The notes under the pieces: model-generated
The model's input: only the letters and a program-made list of their open reading frames with translations
Database searches by the model: none
Told to the model about the DNA's origin: nothing
Made by a program: the position numbers and the translations under genes
DNA from: Fimbriiglobus ruber
Lineage (GTDB): Bacteria > Planctomycetota > Planctomycetia > Gemmatales > Gemmataceae
Length of the DNA stretch: 64,000 bases
Direction of reading: 5' to 3'
NCBI RefSeq assembly: GCF_002197845.1
Contig: NZ_NIDE01000001.1
Location: 806,001-870,000 of the forward strand
Shown: positions 37,937-46,835 of the stretch, in pieces
Layout of the letters: every line of letters starts with the position of its first letter
How positions within the stretch are numbered: the first letter of the stretch is position 1

Positions 37937-39217
37937 ATGTCGAAGCGCAAAGCGCCTAACGCGGTGTCCCGCCGCGGTTTTCTTCAAGCGTCGGCTGCCG
38001 CGGCGGCGACCGGTGCGCTAGTGACTCCGGCCGTCCACGCCGCCGGAAATGACATGCTCAAGATCGCCTTGGTGGGGTGTGGCGGGCGCGGGAGCGGGGC
38101 CGCGGCCAACGCGCTCCAGGCCGACCCGAACGTGAAGCTCGTCGCCGCCTGCGACATCTTCCCGGACCGCCTCCACGAGGGGGTCAAAAACCTCAAAACG
38201 TCTTACCCGGACAAGGTCGACGTCCCGGAAGCCAACCAGTTCACCGGCTTCGACGGCTACAAAGGGGCGATCGACGCGGCCGACGTCGTCATCCTCGCCA
38301 CCTCGCCCGGCTTCCGCCCGCTTCACCTCGCGTACGCGGTCGAGAAGGGCAAGCACATCTTCATGGAAAAGCCCCACGCGGCCGACGCGACTGGGGTTCG
38401 GTCCGTGATCGAGTCGGCCAAGCTCGCCCAGCAAAAGGGGTTGAGCCTGGTCAGTGGGTTCTGCTACCGGTACGACCCGTTCAAGCGTGAAGCGGTCAAG
38501 CGGATTCACGACGGACAGATCGGCAAAGTGACCACGATTCACACCACGTTCCTGACCGGCGAACTCTGGTTCCGCGGGCAGAACAAGGAGTGGTCGGAGA
38601 TGGAGTACCAGATCCGCAACTGGTACTACTACACCTGGCTGTCCGGCGACTTCATCGTCGAGCAAGCGATTCACAACGTCGATAAGGCCCACTGGGTCAT
38701 GGGCGAACTCCCCGTCGCGGCCACCGGCATGGGCGGCCGACAGGTCCGGACCGACCCGAAGTACGGCAACATCTGGGACAACTTCACCGTCGTGTACGAA
38801 TACGCGAGTGGGGCGAAGGTGTTCCTGCAGTGCCGCCAGACGGCCGGGTGCTACAGCGACAACAACGACCACATCATCGGGACTAAGGGGTCCGGTCAGT
38901 TGATGAAGCACACCCTGACGACCGACGGCGTGACCTGGAAGCACCCGGGCGAACACGACTTCGGCAAGATGTACCAGATCGAACACAACGAGATGTTCGC
39001 CGGCATTCGGGCGGGCAAGCCGCTCAACGACGGCATCGAATCCGCGTACAGCACGCTCATGGGCATCATGGGCCGCGAAGCCGCGTATAGCGGTCAGCGG
39101 ATCACCTGGAAGCAGATGCTCGAATCCAAGCAAAACCTGATGCCGAAGGAATTCGCCTGGGGCGCCAATAAAGTGCCTTCGGTCGCCATGCCGGGCAAAG
39201 GCTATAAGTTCGCGTAA
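37937..39217 (+). CDS. Tat-exported Gfo/Idh/MocA-family oxidoreductase
   Basis: 426 aa from ATG at 37937. The Tat signal is SRRGFLQASAAAAATGALVT. The Rossmann part begins LKIALVGCGGRGSGAAANAL. The family signature is EKGKHIFMEKPHAADATGVR, whose EKP Lys is catalytic, and VEQAIHNVDKAHWVM holds the active-site Asp/His. The C-terminal domain ends QRITWKQMLESKQNLMPKEF. It would oxidise or epimerise sugars with NAD(P) in the periplasm. Such Tat-borne copies are greatly expanded in planctomycetes. A sugar isomerase-like gene follows after a 140-bp hairpin-containing gap, so a joint sugar pathway is likely. Confidence 0.92.
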   Translation: MSKRKAPNAVSRRGFLQASAAAAATGALVTPAVHAAGNDMLKIALVGCGGRGSGAAANALQADPNVKLVAACDIFPDRLHEGVKNLKTSYPDKVDVPEANQFTGFDGYKGAIDAADVVILATSPGFRPLHLAYAVEKGKHIFMEKPHAADATGVRSVIESAKLAQQKGLSLVSGFCYRYDPFKREAVKRIHDGQIGKVTTIHTTFLTGELWFRGQNKEWSEMEYQIRNWYYYTWLSGDFIVEQAIHNVDKAHWVMGELPVAATGMGGRQVRTDPKYGNIWDNFTVVYEYASGAKVFLQCRQTAGCYSDNNDHIIGTKGSGQLMKHTLTTDGVTWKHPGEHDFGKMYQIEHNEMFAGIRAGKPLNDGIESAYSTLMGIMGREAAYSGQRITWKQMLESKQNLMPKEFAWGANKVPSVAMPGKGYKFA

Positions 39218-39228
39218 CGAAGAATGGA

Positions 39229-39314
39229 TTAGCCACAGAGGTCACAGAGAACACAGAGAGAAGAAAAGGAAGTCCGTTCTGATCTCAGGTTTTCTCTGTG
39301 ACCTCTGTGGCTAA
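39229..39314. terminator. Inverted repeat (23-bp arms) between the sugar-enzyme genes
   Basis: TTAGCCACAGAGGTCACAGA... (39229-39251) and its exact complement (39292-39314), with outer GAAGAA/TTCTTC pairing. The 'ccacagaggtcacagagaacacagaga' type of sequence is a repeat common to many genomes. It may end or attenuate the first transcript. Confidence 0.75.
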
Positions 39315-39359
39315 TTCTTCGCTGGACACTTCTATTTCTAACACACACAGGATATTTCC

Positions 39360-40268
39360 ATGACCACCCGCCGCGCGTTCCTCCGTGCGACCGCCGGGGC
39401 GACGTTCGTTGCCGCGACCGGAATCGCGTTCGCAGAAGACAAGCCCGCCAAACCGAAGCTCAAGAAGGCCGTGAAATACGGCATGATGAGCGGCATCAAG
39501 GGCTCGCCCACGGACAAGTTCAACGCGATCAAGAAGTTCGGCTTCCAAGGCGTCGAGATTGACAGCCCGAGCGGGTTGAAACTGGACGAGGTCGTCGCTG
39601 CCCGTGACGCCACCGGCATCCTCATCCACGGCGTCATCGACTCGGTCCACTGGAACAAGACGCTTTCCAACCCGGACGAAAAAGTCCGCGCCGAAGGGTT
39701 AGCCGCCCTCCGCGGCGCCCTCAAGGACGCCAAGACAGTCGGGGCCGACACGGCCTTGCTCGTACCCGGCGTCGTGAACAAGGACGTCACTTACGAGCAG
39801 TGTTGGGAGCGCTCGACGGCCGAGGTGAAAAAGGCTCTGGAAGACGCCGAGAAGGCCGGCGTGAAGATCGCGATCGAAGTCGTCTGGAACAACTTCATCA
39901 CCAAACCCGAGCAACTCGTCGAATACATCGACCAGTTCAAATCGCCGTGGGTCGGCGCCTACTTCGATTGCAGCAACATGCTCAAATACGGCGTCCCGGC
40001 CGCGACGTGGATTCGCCAGCTTGGCAAGCGGATGCTCAAGTTCGACTTCAAGGGCTACAGCATCACGAAGGCGAAAGCCGCCAAGGACGAATGGAAGGGG
40101 TTCGCGGTCGGCATCGGCGAGGGCGACGAGGACTGGCCCGAAATTCTGAAAGCGTGCGGCGAAGTCGGGTACAACACCTGGGCGACGGCCGAAGTCGCCG
40201 GCGGCGACGAAAAGTGGCTCGCCGACGTGTCCGCCCGGATGGACAAGATTTTGGAATTGAAGAGCTGA
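39360..40268 (+). CDS. Tat-exported sugar phosphate isomerase/epimerase-like TIM barrel
   Basis: 302 aa. Signal MTTRRAFLRATAGATFVAAT with A-x-A cleavage near residue 25. The AP-endonuclease-2 type TIM barrel has FGFQGVEIDSPSGLKLDEVV, GILIHGVIDSVHW, GVKIAIEVVWNNFITKPEQL (metal Glu), VGAYFDCSNM (metal Asp), FDFKGYSITKAK and GEGDEDWPEILKACGEVGYN. It probably isomerises or epimerises a free sugar in the periplasm, with a divalent metal, together with the Gfo/Idh/MocA enzyme upstream. A strong terminator follows. Confidence 0.9.
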   Translation: MTTRRAFLRATAGATFVAATGIAFAEDKPAKPKLKKAVKYGMMSGIKGSPTDKFNAIKKFGFQGVEIDSPSGLKLDEVVAARDATGILIHGVIDSVHWNKTLSNPDEKVRAEGLAALRGALKDAKTVGADTALLVPGVVNKDVTYEQCWERSTAEVKKALEDAEKAGVKIAIEVVWNNFITKPEQLVEYIDQFKSPWVGAYFDCSNMLKYGVPAATWIRQLGKRMLKFDFKGYSITKAKAAKDEWKGFAVGIGEGDEDWPEILKACGEVGYNTWATAEVAGGDEKWLADVSARMDKILELKS

Positions 40269-40276
40269 TTGTTTTG

Positions 40277-40316
40277 AACAGAGAACGCCCCGAACGCAAT
40301 CGGGGCGTTCTCTGTT
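40277..40316. terminator. Bidirectional terminator
   Basis: A 16-bp perfect stem, AACAGAGAACGCCCCG (40277-40292) with CGGGGCGTTCTCTGTT (40301-40316), 8-nt loop. It lies between the convergent TIM-barrel and ruvX genes. Confidence 0.9.
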
Positions 40317-40317
40317 C

Positions 40318-40794
40318 CTATGTCCCACTCGGGCAACCGGCGTCGAGAAACGCTTGCAGAATCAGTTGCGCGGCCACCCGATCGCGTCGGCCCTTACGCT
40401 TCTTGTTCGTTAGCCCAGCGCTCAGCAACGAATCCTCGGCCGCGGCCGTCGTGAATCGCTCGTCCCAGAACGCGACCGGCAGCGACGTGACCTGACCCAG
40501 CCACGCCCCGAACGCCCGACATTCCTTTGCTTTCGGACCCTCGTCGCCGTTCAACAAGATCGCCAGCCCGACCACGAAGCCGACCGCGCCCTCGGCCGCG
40601 GCCAATTTCCGGAAATAAGCCGTGTCGGCGTCCGGACCTCGCCTCTCGTAGGTCTGATGCGGCGAACTAATGATCCGATCCGCATCGCAGACGGCGAGCC
40701 CGATGCGCACGCTACCGAAGTCTACGCCGATGACTCGGCCGCGCGACGGGAACGGAACCTGGTTAACAGCCGCGGGCGGTGTGGGCTCGCTCAC
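40318..40794 (-). CDS. ruvX: Holliday-junction resolvase-like YqgF/RuvX
   Basis: 158 aa. RNase H-like fold: RVIGVDFGSVRIGLAVCDAD (catalytic Asp), VGFVVGLAILLNGDEGPKAK, PVAFWDERFTTAAAED (Glu) and a C-terminal helix with AAQLILQAFLDAG, which replaces the usual 'DaiAA' Asp by an Ala-Ala context. The family processes 16S rRNA 5' ends and/or resolves junctions. Its start overlaps the mannose-1-phosphate guanylyltransferase gene by 4 nt, so it is last in that operon. Confidence 0.9.
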   Translation of the reverse strand: MSEPTPPAAVNQVPFPSRGRVIGVDFGSVRIGLAVCDADRIISSPHQTYERRGPDADTAYFRKLAAAEGAVGFVVGLAILLNGDEGPKAKECRAFGAWLGQVTSLPVAFWDERFTTAAAEDSLLSAGLTNKKRKGRRDRVAAQLILQAFLDAGCPSGT

Positions 40795-41870
40795 AGGTGA
40801 TGATTCCAGCCGAGCTTCTGGAGTTGTTCCACGATCTCCTTAACCCGGCCCTCGTCCTTGCGGTCGGCGACCAGGACGGACGACCCCGACTTGATGATGA
40901 TGAGGTTATTCACCCCGATCGTCGTCACCACACCGTCGCCGTCGGAGACGACCACGCAGTTTTGGGTGTCGATCCCGACGTGGGAACCCTGGAGTGTGTT
41001 CCCCTGAGCGTCTTGCGGGTTACGGCGTTCGAGCGCGAGCCAGCTCCCGACGTCGTCCCAGTGGAACGGCGCGTGCATCACGAGGACTTGCTCGGCGTCC
41101 TGCATGACCGCGTAGTCGATGCTTTTCTTCTCGATCGAGTCGTATTCCCGGCGGAACACTTCGTCCCGCGTGGCGCCGTTCCACGCTTCGGTGATCCGCT
41201 CGATGGCCGCGTACATGGCCGGCTTGAGGCGCCGGAGTTCGCTTAAAATGGCGGCCGTCTTCCAGACGAAAATGCCACTATTCCAGTAAAAATCCCCGGC
41301 TTCGACGAACTGCCGGGCGACCTCCAGATCCGGCTTTTCCTTGAACGCTTTGGCCTGGGCGATCGACACGCTCTGGCGCTCGCCGAGGACGGTTCCCCTC
41401 TGGATGTAGCCGTAGCCGGTGGCCGGTTCGGTGGGTGGGATGCCGAACGTCAGCAGGGCACCGGGGTAATCGATCGCGAACTGCTCGGCCGCGTGGATCG
41501 CCCGCTGGAACTCGCGCTCCGGCTCGATGTGGTGGTCGGCCGGCATGACGATCATCGTGGCGGCCGGGTCGTTCTGGGCGATGAGCGCCGCGCCCAGGCC
41601 GATGCAGGCGGCCGTGTCCCGGCGGAACGGTTCGCCCACGATCTGGTCCGGCGGCACGTTCGGGAGTTGTTCGCGCGTCAGGTCGACGTGCTTGGCCCCG
41701 GTAATCACCCAGGTCCGTTCGGGCGGAACTTGAGCCGAAATCCGGTCGACCGTTTCTTGAAGAAGAGTCCGGTTGCCCGAGAAGGTAAGAAATTGCTTCG
41801 GCAAATGGTCGCGGCTCCGCGGCCAAAAACGCGTCCCGCCACCGCCGGCCATAATCATCGCGTGCAACAT
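40791..41870 (-). CDS. Mannose-1-phosphate guanylyltransferase
   Basis: 359 aa from ATG at 41870 (MLHAMIMAGGGGTRFWPRSR). The longer frame runs into the 35-bp hairpin and is rejected. The pyrophosphorylase signature GGGGTRFWPRSRDHLPKQFL is followed by ATMIVMPADHHIE, FGIPPTEPATGYGYI, FYWNSGIFVWK and HWDDVGSWLALERRNP. It makes GDP-mannose from GTP and mannose-1-P in the cytoplasm. The C-terminal isomerase domain of bifunctional ManC is absent. It is third in the probable MFS-MBL-UDPGP-GMP-RuvX operon. Confidence 0.93.
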   Translation of the reverse strand: MLHAMIMAGGGGTRFWPRSRDHLPKQFLTFSGNRTLLQETVDRISAQVPPERTWVITGAKHVDLTREQLPNVPPDQIVGEPFRRDTAACIGLGAALIAQNDPAATMIVMPADHHIEPEREFQRAIHAAEQFAIDYPGALLTFGIPPTEPATGYGYIQRGTVLGERQSVSIAQAKAFKEKPDLEVARQFVEAGDFYWNSGIFVWKTAAILSELRRLKPAMYAAIERITEAWNGATRDEVFRREYDSIEKKSIDYAVMQDAEQVLVMHAPFHWDDVGSWLALERRNPQDAQGNTLQGSHVGIDTQNCVVVSDGDGVVTTIGVNNLIIIKSGSSVLVADRKDEGRVKEIVEQLQKLGWNHHL

Positions 41871-41891
41871 CGTGTGTCCCGTACTCTTCAA

Positions 41892-41983
41892 TTTTTGCCA
41901 CGGATCAACACGGATAAACACGGATCAGATAAGAATTATATCTTTTCCGATCCGTGTTTATCCGTGTTGATCCGTGGCAAAAA
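41892..41983. terminator. Perfect 35-bp inverted repeat between UDPGP and guanylyltransferase genes
   Basis: Arms 41892-41926 and 41949-41983, with 22-nt loop, are made of 'cggatcaacacggataaacacgga' type repeats flanked by TTTTT/AAAAA. This can terminate on either strand. Since it lies inside a same-strand gene run, it may cut or attenuate the distal genes. Confidence 0.9.
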
Positions 41984-41984
41984 A

Positions 41985-43373
41985 TTATTCCTTTAAAACC
42001 AGTGGCCCGGTGACTCGGAAGTCGCGGGGCAATTTCGCGGCACACTCGTCCGCATCCAGCGCGTAAAGCGGGCTGATTTCGAGCGGCAGGTTCGCGTCCT
42101 TCGGGACCGTCGCACCCGCATGTACTAGCCACCGCGCGGCCCGGTCCGAGATCGCCCGGCGTACCGTTTCGGGCGAGTCCGGCCCGGTCGCGTTTTTGAG
42201 CGGGGCGAACTCGTCATCCCGGCGCGTACTCACCGCCAACCATTTATCGGCTGCCGGTAGTGCATCGAAAATGAACATTTCGAACTTGAGTGCATTTTCT
42301 TTTTCTGGCGAAATGACCTGTTTTGTCGCCGGGTCAAAATAGGGAACTTTCTTCTTCGCGACGTGGTACGCCAACCGACCGGCACCGGCCGTCACCCGCT
42401 CCAGGAAAGGGACGCTGAAGACGTGAATCGCGGGGCTGCCGGCGCGGAACGCCAGGTTGCCGTCCGCACCGCGCTCCGCCGCCATCTCGGCCGGTAGGTC
42501 CGAGTATTCAATGATTCCACACCGCCCGTCGATCAGTGCCAGAACGCCTACCTTCTCGCCCGGTTGCTCCTTGAACACGACCTTGGACGAGGCTTCAGAC
42601 CCCGTCTGGATGTGTCGGCCGACGAACGCCGGGTCGGCGATGGCGACGAGCGGGTTGTCGACCTGGAAGTAAAAGACGTGCTTCACCCCCCGCGATTTGA
42701 TGTCCGCGAGGAGCCCGGTATCTGCGAGCGCGGTCAGCGTTCCGCCGTGGCCGTTCGGGCTCAGGAACAGACTGCCCGGCTTCTCCAGCAACAATTTGCC
42801 GGTCGCCAAATCGAGCGCGGGCATCGTGCCCTGTTGGAAGAACGTCACCTGATCGCGAGCAAGGCCAAAGAATTGGTGTTCGCGAAAGAACGCCTCGGTG
42901 TCCGCGTGCGTGGCCGGGCTGGTCATGACCAGAAACGGGACCGGCATCCTGTACTTCCGCGACAGCGCAAGAACCTTCTCCGCGTGAATCTCGAAAAGGG
43001 TCGCGTCCGTCACCGGGCCGACCGGGAACGTGCCCTTCGGCGCCTTCGTCCCGAGTCGACTCCCTTGTCCCCCTGCCACGAGCAGCACCGCCACCGCGCC
43101 CCGGCGAAGGGCATCGCGGCCGGTCTCGACCGCCGCGGCCAACTCGTCGCCGGACTCGACAGGGAGCGGTGCGATCCGGTCGCGGGGCGGAAGTACGCTC
43201 AACGGCTCGTCGCGTTTGCGGTATAGCGCCTCCAGTTCGGCCACGTCTATTGCGGCGAGTTCCGCGACAAGCGCGGCCCGCTCGCTGGCGCTCAGACCGT
43301 CCCATCCGGTCAAGACGTGTTCTTGTCCGTGGTGGCGGAGTCGGCGGATCAAATCGTCCGGTGCGTCGGTCAT
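41985..43373 (-). CDS. UDPGP-type (eukaryotic-like) UDP-sugar pyrophosphorylase
   Basis: 462 aa from ATG at 43373 (MTDAPDDLIRRLR). VAVLLVAGGQGSRLGTKAPK carries the nucleotide-binding GGQGSRLG, followed by PKGTFPVG. Further family blocks: MPVPFLVMTSPATHADTEAF, SLFLSPNGHGGTLTAL, VKHVFYFQVDNPLVAIADPA, CGIIEYSDLP, FEMFIFDALP. This is the UAP1/UGP2-like family, not bacterial GalU or GlmU. It makes UDP-GlcNAc, UDP-GalNAc or UDP-Glc. GMP synthesis lies downstream, so the operon supplies nucleotide sugars for surface polysaccharide. Confidence 0.93.
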   Translation of the reverse strand: MTDAPDDLIRRLRHHGQEHVLTGWDGLSASERAALVAELAAIDVAELEALYRKRDEPLSVLPPRDRIAPLPVESGDELAAAVETGRDALRRGAVAVLLVAGGQGSRLGTKAPKGTFPVGPVTDATLFEIHAEKVLALSRKYRMPVPFLVMTSPATHADTEAFFREHQFFGLARDQVTFFQQGTMPALDLATGKLLLEKPGSLFLSPNGHGGTLTALADTGLLADIKSRGVKHVFYFQVDNPLVAIADPAFVGRHIQTGSEASSKVVFKEQPGEKVGVLALIDGRCGIIEYSDLPAEMAAERGADGNLAFRAGSPAIHVFSVPFLERVTAGAGRLAYHVAKKKVPYFDPATKQVISPEKENALKFEMFIFDALPAADKWLAVSTRRDDEFAPLKNATGPDSPETVRRAISDRAARWLVHAGATVPKDANLPLEISPLYALDADECAAKLPRDFRVTGPLVLKE

Positions 43374-43417
43374 GCGTGGTGGCTCCGCGCCTCGGGCGCG
43401 GTGAAGTCGGAGAGGGA

Positions 43418-44206
43418 TCAAAAGTCGAATCGGAGCCCGTCATACGCCGGGGCCACGCCCTTGGGCAAAGAGCCGACGAGTTCGTCGTAATCCATGTGGT
43501 GCGACATGTGCGTCAAATACGTCTGCTCGGGACGAACCCGGGCGACTACGTCGAGCGCCTGGTCGAGATTCATGTGCGCGGGGTGCGGGTCGCCGGGCTT
43601 GAGGGCGTCAATGACCAACACCCGGACGCCGGCGAGCAGCGGCCAACTTTCGTCCGGAATCGTACTCACGTCCGTGCAATACGCCACGTCGCCGAAGCGG
43701 AACCCGAACACGCGGAACCGGCCGTGAATCAGGGGAATCGGCACTACTTTCTGCCCCAGTGCTTCAAACGGGGCGGAAGTAATCGAGCGGAGTTCCAGCT
43801 TCGGCAAAAGCATCCCCTGGGCCAAGACGTGGTCTTCCGGCCGGAAAGCATAATCGAACGTATGACGAATCACCTTCTCGACGTCCGCGGCACAATACAG
43901 AGGCAGCGGGCCGCCGAGAACCTTGGGAAACGTGCGGACGTCGTCCAGGCCGAACAGGTGATCGGCGTGGTAGTGGGTGTACACGACGGCGTGTGCGATC
44001 GGAATGTTTTCGCGAACGAACTGGAGCCGTAACTCCGGCGACGTATCGATGAGCAGGTTGCCGCCGGGCAACTGGAGCAACACCGAGCTGCGGGTGCGGT
44101 GGTTTCGCGGGTTACTCGAGCGGCAGACCGCGCACCCGCACCCGATCATCGGCACCCCCACGGAGGTGCCGCACCCGAGAAAAACAAACGTGCGCCGAGC
44201 GTCCAT
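43418..44206 (-). CDS. PhnP-like MBL-fold phosphodiesterase
   Basis: 262 aa. TFVFLGCGTSVGVPMIGCGC, then VVYTHYHADHLFGLDD (HxHxDH), RVFGFRFGDVAYCTDVSTIP and TYLTHMSHHMDYDEL. The Cys cluster CGCAVCRSSNPRNHRTRSS is the zinc-binding entry loop of PhnP-type enzymes. No phn genes are near. A general cyclic phosphodiesterase role is most likely. It begins 58 bp after the MFS gene and ends 44 bp before the UDPGP gene. Confidence 0.9.
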   Translation of the reverse strand: MDARRTFVFLGCGTSVGVPMIGCGCAVCRSSNPRNHRTRSSVLLQLPGGNLLIDTSPELRLQFVRENIPIAHAVVYTHYHADHLFGLDDVRTFPKVLGGPLPLYCAADVEKVIRHTFDYAFRPEDHVLAQGMLLPKLELRSITSAPFEALGQKVVPIPLIHGRFRVFGFRFGDVAYCTDVSTIPDESWPLLAGVRVLVIDALKPGDPHPAHMNLDQALDVVARVRPEQTYLTHMSHHMDYDELVGSLPKGVAPAYDGLRFDF

Positions 44207-44264
44207 TACAGTATTCTATCAACCCGCCGGCCGGGTCGTCCCGGCCGGCGCTGCGCTTCGTCGG

Positions 44265-46184
44265 TTAGTGCTTGTCGTCGATGTGAACTTGCTTGTAGCC
44301 GCCGATGGCGACGAAGTAGAAGAACAGGAGCAGGAAGCCGACGGCGAGCGCGGCGGGGACCGCGGCGGTGTAGAGGAGGGCGGTCTTGCCGCCGTAGTCC
44401 CGCGCGTTCCCGACGTTCGGGCCGAGGTATTTCTCGTCGGTGGTGTAATTCGGCTGCCCCTTCTCGATCCACCACGTTTCCCGGGCGGTCAACTCTTTTT
44501 CCAGCGCCGGCTCGACCAGCTTGCCCGCCGTCTTCTCCTTGCGCAGCGTTTCGAGGTCGCCCTCGAGGGTGGTCTTAGGCCCGGTCGGAAGTTCTTTACC
44601 CGCTTTCTTGGCCGCCTCGACCTTGCCGAGGTACCCGGCGTAGTCGTCGAACACCTTCAACTTGCCGTTGTCCAGACCGGCGACCAACGGGGCGGTTTGC
44701 GGCGCGAACTCGGTGAGGAGCGGGAAGCCGCTTTCGGACGGCTTGCCGTCGTCGCCCCGGGCCATGTACCTGTCGTACGTCTCCGGGGACGTTTCCTTGA
44801 GTTTCTCGACCGCGAAGTGGTCCTGCTTGTACCCGATCCCGGGCCCGCCGAGCAACCCGGCGGACAACATCCCGATGCCCCCACTGATCCCGAGTGCCAG
44901 GGCCCCGCCCTTGGGGAATCGTTCGGAGATGACCCCGAGTAGCGTCGGCCAGTAGAACGTCTTGCCGATCCCGTACACGGTAACGGCCGCCACCCAGGGC
45001 CACACGGAATCGGTGAACGGCAAGCCGAGGAGCAGCAATCCCAGGCTTCCCAACGTGGCGCTGACGACTAGCAACCCGATCGGGTTGATCCGGTGAACGA
45101 TCGGACCGGCGAAGAACCGCAGGGTGAACATCAACAGGTTGGTCCATACGAACGCCAACTGGGCGTTGGTCCCGCTCTTCAACACCCGGGTGGTGATGTT
45201 CGTGATCCAGCTGTCCGTCCCGAGTTCGACGTACCCGACCATCGCGTGCATCAGGTAGAGGAAGGCGAGTACGATGCTACCCAGCGCGAACCGGCTCGCT
45301 GCGGTATACCCCAACCAGACGACGCCCGCGATGGCCCACCCGGTCCAACCCGGCACGACGATCCCGACCTTCGCGAGGATGGCCGGGATCTGCTGGCTCA
45401 GCAACAACCCGAAGAGCGCGGCGGCGATCGCCATGCCGATCATCCCGACTTGCCCCATCATGTCCGACATGGACACGCCGGCGGTCGACGCTTCCGACTT
45501 CGGGAACGGGCGGTTGAACATCAGTAAGCCGTACAGCAGAACGGGAAGCACAAACGCCGCGTACTTCAATTCCCACCGAATCGGCGTGCCGGCCTGTTCG
45601 TACCCGAGGGTAATGAGTACCCCGAGGATCAGCCCGAGCGGCCACCCGGCGTGCAGAATGTTCAGCCAGTGAGTCTTGTTCCGCGGGAACAGGGTAGCGG
45701 TGAGAGGGTTGATGACCGCCTCACACGTCCCGTTGCCGAAGGAAAACAGCCACGCCCCGATGTTCAGGCACATAAACGCCCCCGCTTTCCCGTAAGTGGC
45801 GTACACTGGGACGGCGGCGAGGGTCACTACGGCAGATGACCCGTGGAATAGGAATGCGACGAGCATCAACTTTCCGTACCCGAACCGGTCGGCACAGAAA
45901 CTGAAGAAAATGATCGCGAGACCGAACCCCGCCAGCCCGCCCCCGGTGATGGTTCCCAGTTCGCTTTGAGTGAACCCGAACTGAGATCCCCAGTCGCCAA
46001 GAATCACACCGCGCACCGAGAAGCCGATGCCGGCGGCGATCAGGGTCAGGAAACTGGCCCAAAAGAGGATCTTGTCGTTCAACCCGGGTGCGTCGGCCGG
46101 TTTGTGGTCTGGAACGCCGTTCACAGTGAACTCCGAGGGGAGAGTTTCGGGGCTGGGTCGTTTCGTGGGTGCGATCTTATCCAT
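44265..46184 (-). CDS. MFS transporter with a ~130-residue insert before the last helix
   Basis: About 639 aa, long for an MFS protein (usually 400-450). ATG at 46184 (MDKIAPTKRPSPETLPSEF) is preferred. Helices begin at about 40 (ILFWASFLTLIAAGIGFSVR). The family loop is ADRFGYGKLMLVAFLFHGSS. Eleven segments run to residue 490. Then a soluble insert (KQDHFAVEKLKETSPETYDR ... NYTTDEKYLGPNVGN), and the last helices YTAAVPAALAVGFLLLFFYF. The insert looks helical and charged. The substrate is unknown. First gene of the MBL-UDPGP-GMP-RuvX run. Confidence 0.87.
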   Translation of the reverse strand: MDKIAPTKRPSPETLPSEFTVNGVPDHKPADAPGLNDKILFWASFLTLIAAGIGFSVRGVILGDWGSQFGFTQSELGTITGGGLAGFGLAIIFFSFCADRFGYGKLMLVAFLFHGSSAVVTLAAVPVYATYGKAGAFMCLNIGAWLFSFGNGTCEAVINPLTATLFPRNKTHWLNILHAGWPLGLILGVLITLGYEQAGTPIRWELKYAAFVLPVLLYGLLMFNRPFPKSEASTAGVSMSDMMGQVGMIGMAIAAALFGLLLSQQIPAILAKVGIVVPGWTGWAIAGVVWLGYTAASRFALGSIVLAFLYLMHAMVGYVELGTDSWITNITTRVLKSGTNAQLAFVWTNLLMFTLRFFAGPIVHRINPIGLLVVSATLGSLGLLLLGLPFTDSVWPWVAAVTVYGIGKTFYWPTLLGVISERFPKGGALALGISGGIGMLSAGLLGGPGIGYKQDHFAVEKLKETSPETYDRYMARGDDGKPSESGFPLLTEFAPQTAPLVAGLDNGKLKVFDDYAGYLGKVEAAKKAGKELPTGPKTTLEGDLETLRKEKTAGKLVEPALEKELTARETWWIEKGQPNYTTDEKYLGPNVGNARDYGGKTALLYTAAVPAALAVGFLLLFFYFVAIGGYKQVHIDDKH

Positions 46185-46441
46185 CCGGTCTAAGTGGTGT
46201 CCAGGGAAAAGGAAACGGTTCGTCCGCGGCCGGTTCGGTTCGGGCGGTCCTGCCGGTCCGATGAATCGTGCCCGCGGGGGCGCAAAATTCGCCACAAGTT
46301 GCAGCCGATCGGGTGAATTTGGTGAAGATCCGTAGGGTGGGGGACCGATCTTACGACCATAGCCGTCGTTAAGGTTGATTCAAAGTTGCGCCCGGAACGC
46401 GTGACTCGGCCCGACCGTTTAAGCCCTGATGGAGCGCCGCC

Positions 46442-46690
46442 GTGCACGATCTGAACGTTTTGGCTCTGTTCAAAGGGGCCGAACGGTACATTTTCGTTTA
46501 CGACGACGCCAGCCGGGACGAGGTCATTTCCGCCGTCCGCAACGCCGCGGCCGATCCGAACGTGGCCATCAACTGGTTCGACGCGGCCGTGTTGACCGAG
46601 CGCGCGAAACTTCAGACGGCCGCCGCCGCGGTCGAACCCGACTCGCTGAACACGGGCGATGCGGCCGACGAAGAGCCGGCACGGTTTTAG
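46442..46690 (+). CDS. Small conserved planctomycetal protein
   Basis: 82 aa, GTG start at 46442. The first half is well formed: MHDLNVLALFKGAERYIFVY, DDASRDEVISAVRNAAADPN, then INWFDAAVLTERAKL and a Ala/Glu-rich tail. No known domain. The helix-strand pattern suggests a small cytoplasmic protein. It lies upstream of xerC on the same strand, ending 146 bp before it. Confidence 0.7.
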   Translation: MHDLNVLALFKGAERYIFVYDDASRDEVISAVRNAAADPNVAINWFDAAVLTERAKLQTAAAAVEPDSLNTGDAADEEPARF

Positions 46691-46835
46691 TTGTGTGGTA
46701 GGCCGGCGTTTTCACCGCGCCGGCTGTATGATTGGTTCGACTCTTCGCCGTACTGCTCGCGGAGCGAGCGGGTCACCTTCTCATCAAACCGCCCGCGGAG
46801 CGGACGGGCTGTTCTCCGCCCGGATACTTACAACG

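Noticed and set aside
37684..37950. An 88-codon minus-strand frame upstream of the Gfo/Idh/MocA gene
   Set aside because: No recognisable family and it covers the expected promoter of the oxidoreductase.
46659..46835. The upstream extension of the XerC frame from ATG 46659
   Set aside because: It overlaps the small-protein gene and has no similarity to Xer N-termini; GTG at 46836 fits the family.
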